Under the pieces are notes generated by a model. It searched no databases and was not told the DNA's origin. It saw only the letters and a program-made list of their open reading frames with translations. Shown one piece after another: positions 63,985 through 64,000 of a DNA stretch of 64,000 nucleotides. Both the position numbers and the translations under genes were made by a program. Source of the DNA: Zeus faber (Eukaryota; Chordata; Actinopteri; Zeiformes; Zeidae); NCBI GenBank assembly GCA_960531495.1, contig OY482848.1, forward strand, positions 37,317,477 to 37,381,476, in the 5' to 3' direction. The first letter of the stretch is position 1. The number at the start of each line of letters is the position of its first letter.

Positions 63985-64000
63985 GTGAGTACACAGGAAG

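Overview
This window is nuclear DNA of a bony fish, most likely a percomorph teleost. The evidence is split genes with GT-AG introns, fish-type tRNA-derived SINEs, an L2/jockey-like LINE, Tc1, hAT and Tigger DNA transposons, and proteins close to vertebrate ALG13, AARS2 and the CAPN2/CAPN8 calpains. There are no bacterial-style operons. I built all five gene models by hand from reading frame, splice sites and remembered family sequences. Exon phases agree at every junction, and the summed lengths are multiples of three where a gene is complete.

Layout: (1) 1-7034, minus strand: alg13 OTU-Tudor part, with the 3' end outside the window. (2) 7035-9388: head-to-head intergenic region filled mostly by a minisatellite of GGAA (ETS-like) units. 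(3) 9389-18264, plus strand: complete aars2, mitochondrial alanyl-tRNA synthetase, about 1022 aa. (4) 18649-30772, minus: complete conventional calpain A (capn2-like, 701 aa), tail-to-tail with aars2. (5) 31458-45320, minus: complete calpain B (capn2/capn8-like, 715 aa), ending only about 0.7 kb upstream of calpain A. (6) 47060-63984, plus: calpain C (capn2-like), divergent from B, with only its last two short exons missing. A, B and C have the same 21-exon plan, keep the Cys-His-Asn triad and carry C-terminal EF-hands. They form a local duplication cluster comparable to the mammalian CAPN8-CAPN2 pair.

The striking property of the window is that a large share of the introns are minisatellites beginning at, or copied from, a splice junction. 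Several arrays contain many copies of the real 5' or 3' splice site. Other notable points: one 134-bp calpain exon is almost identical in all three paralogues, flanking intron included (gene conversion); a likely U12-type intron is conserved in all three calpains; a roughly 0.7-kb polypyrimidine tract lies upstream of a 12-nt microexon; an uninterrupted 972-codon LINE ORF abuts a splice donor; and a Tigger-like element has identical termini. I found no tRNA, rRNA or CRISPR locus. Most long open frames in the repeats are spurious.
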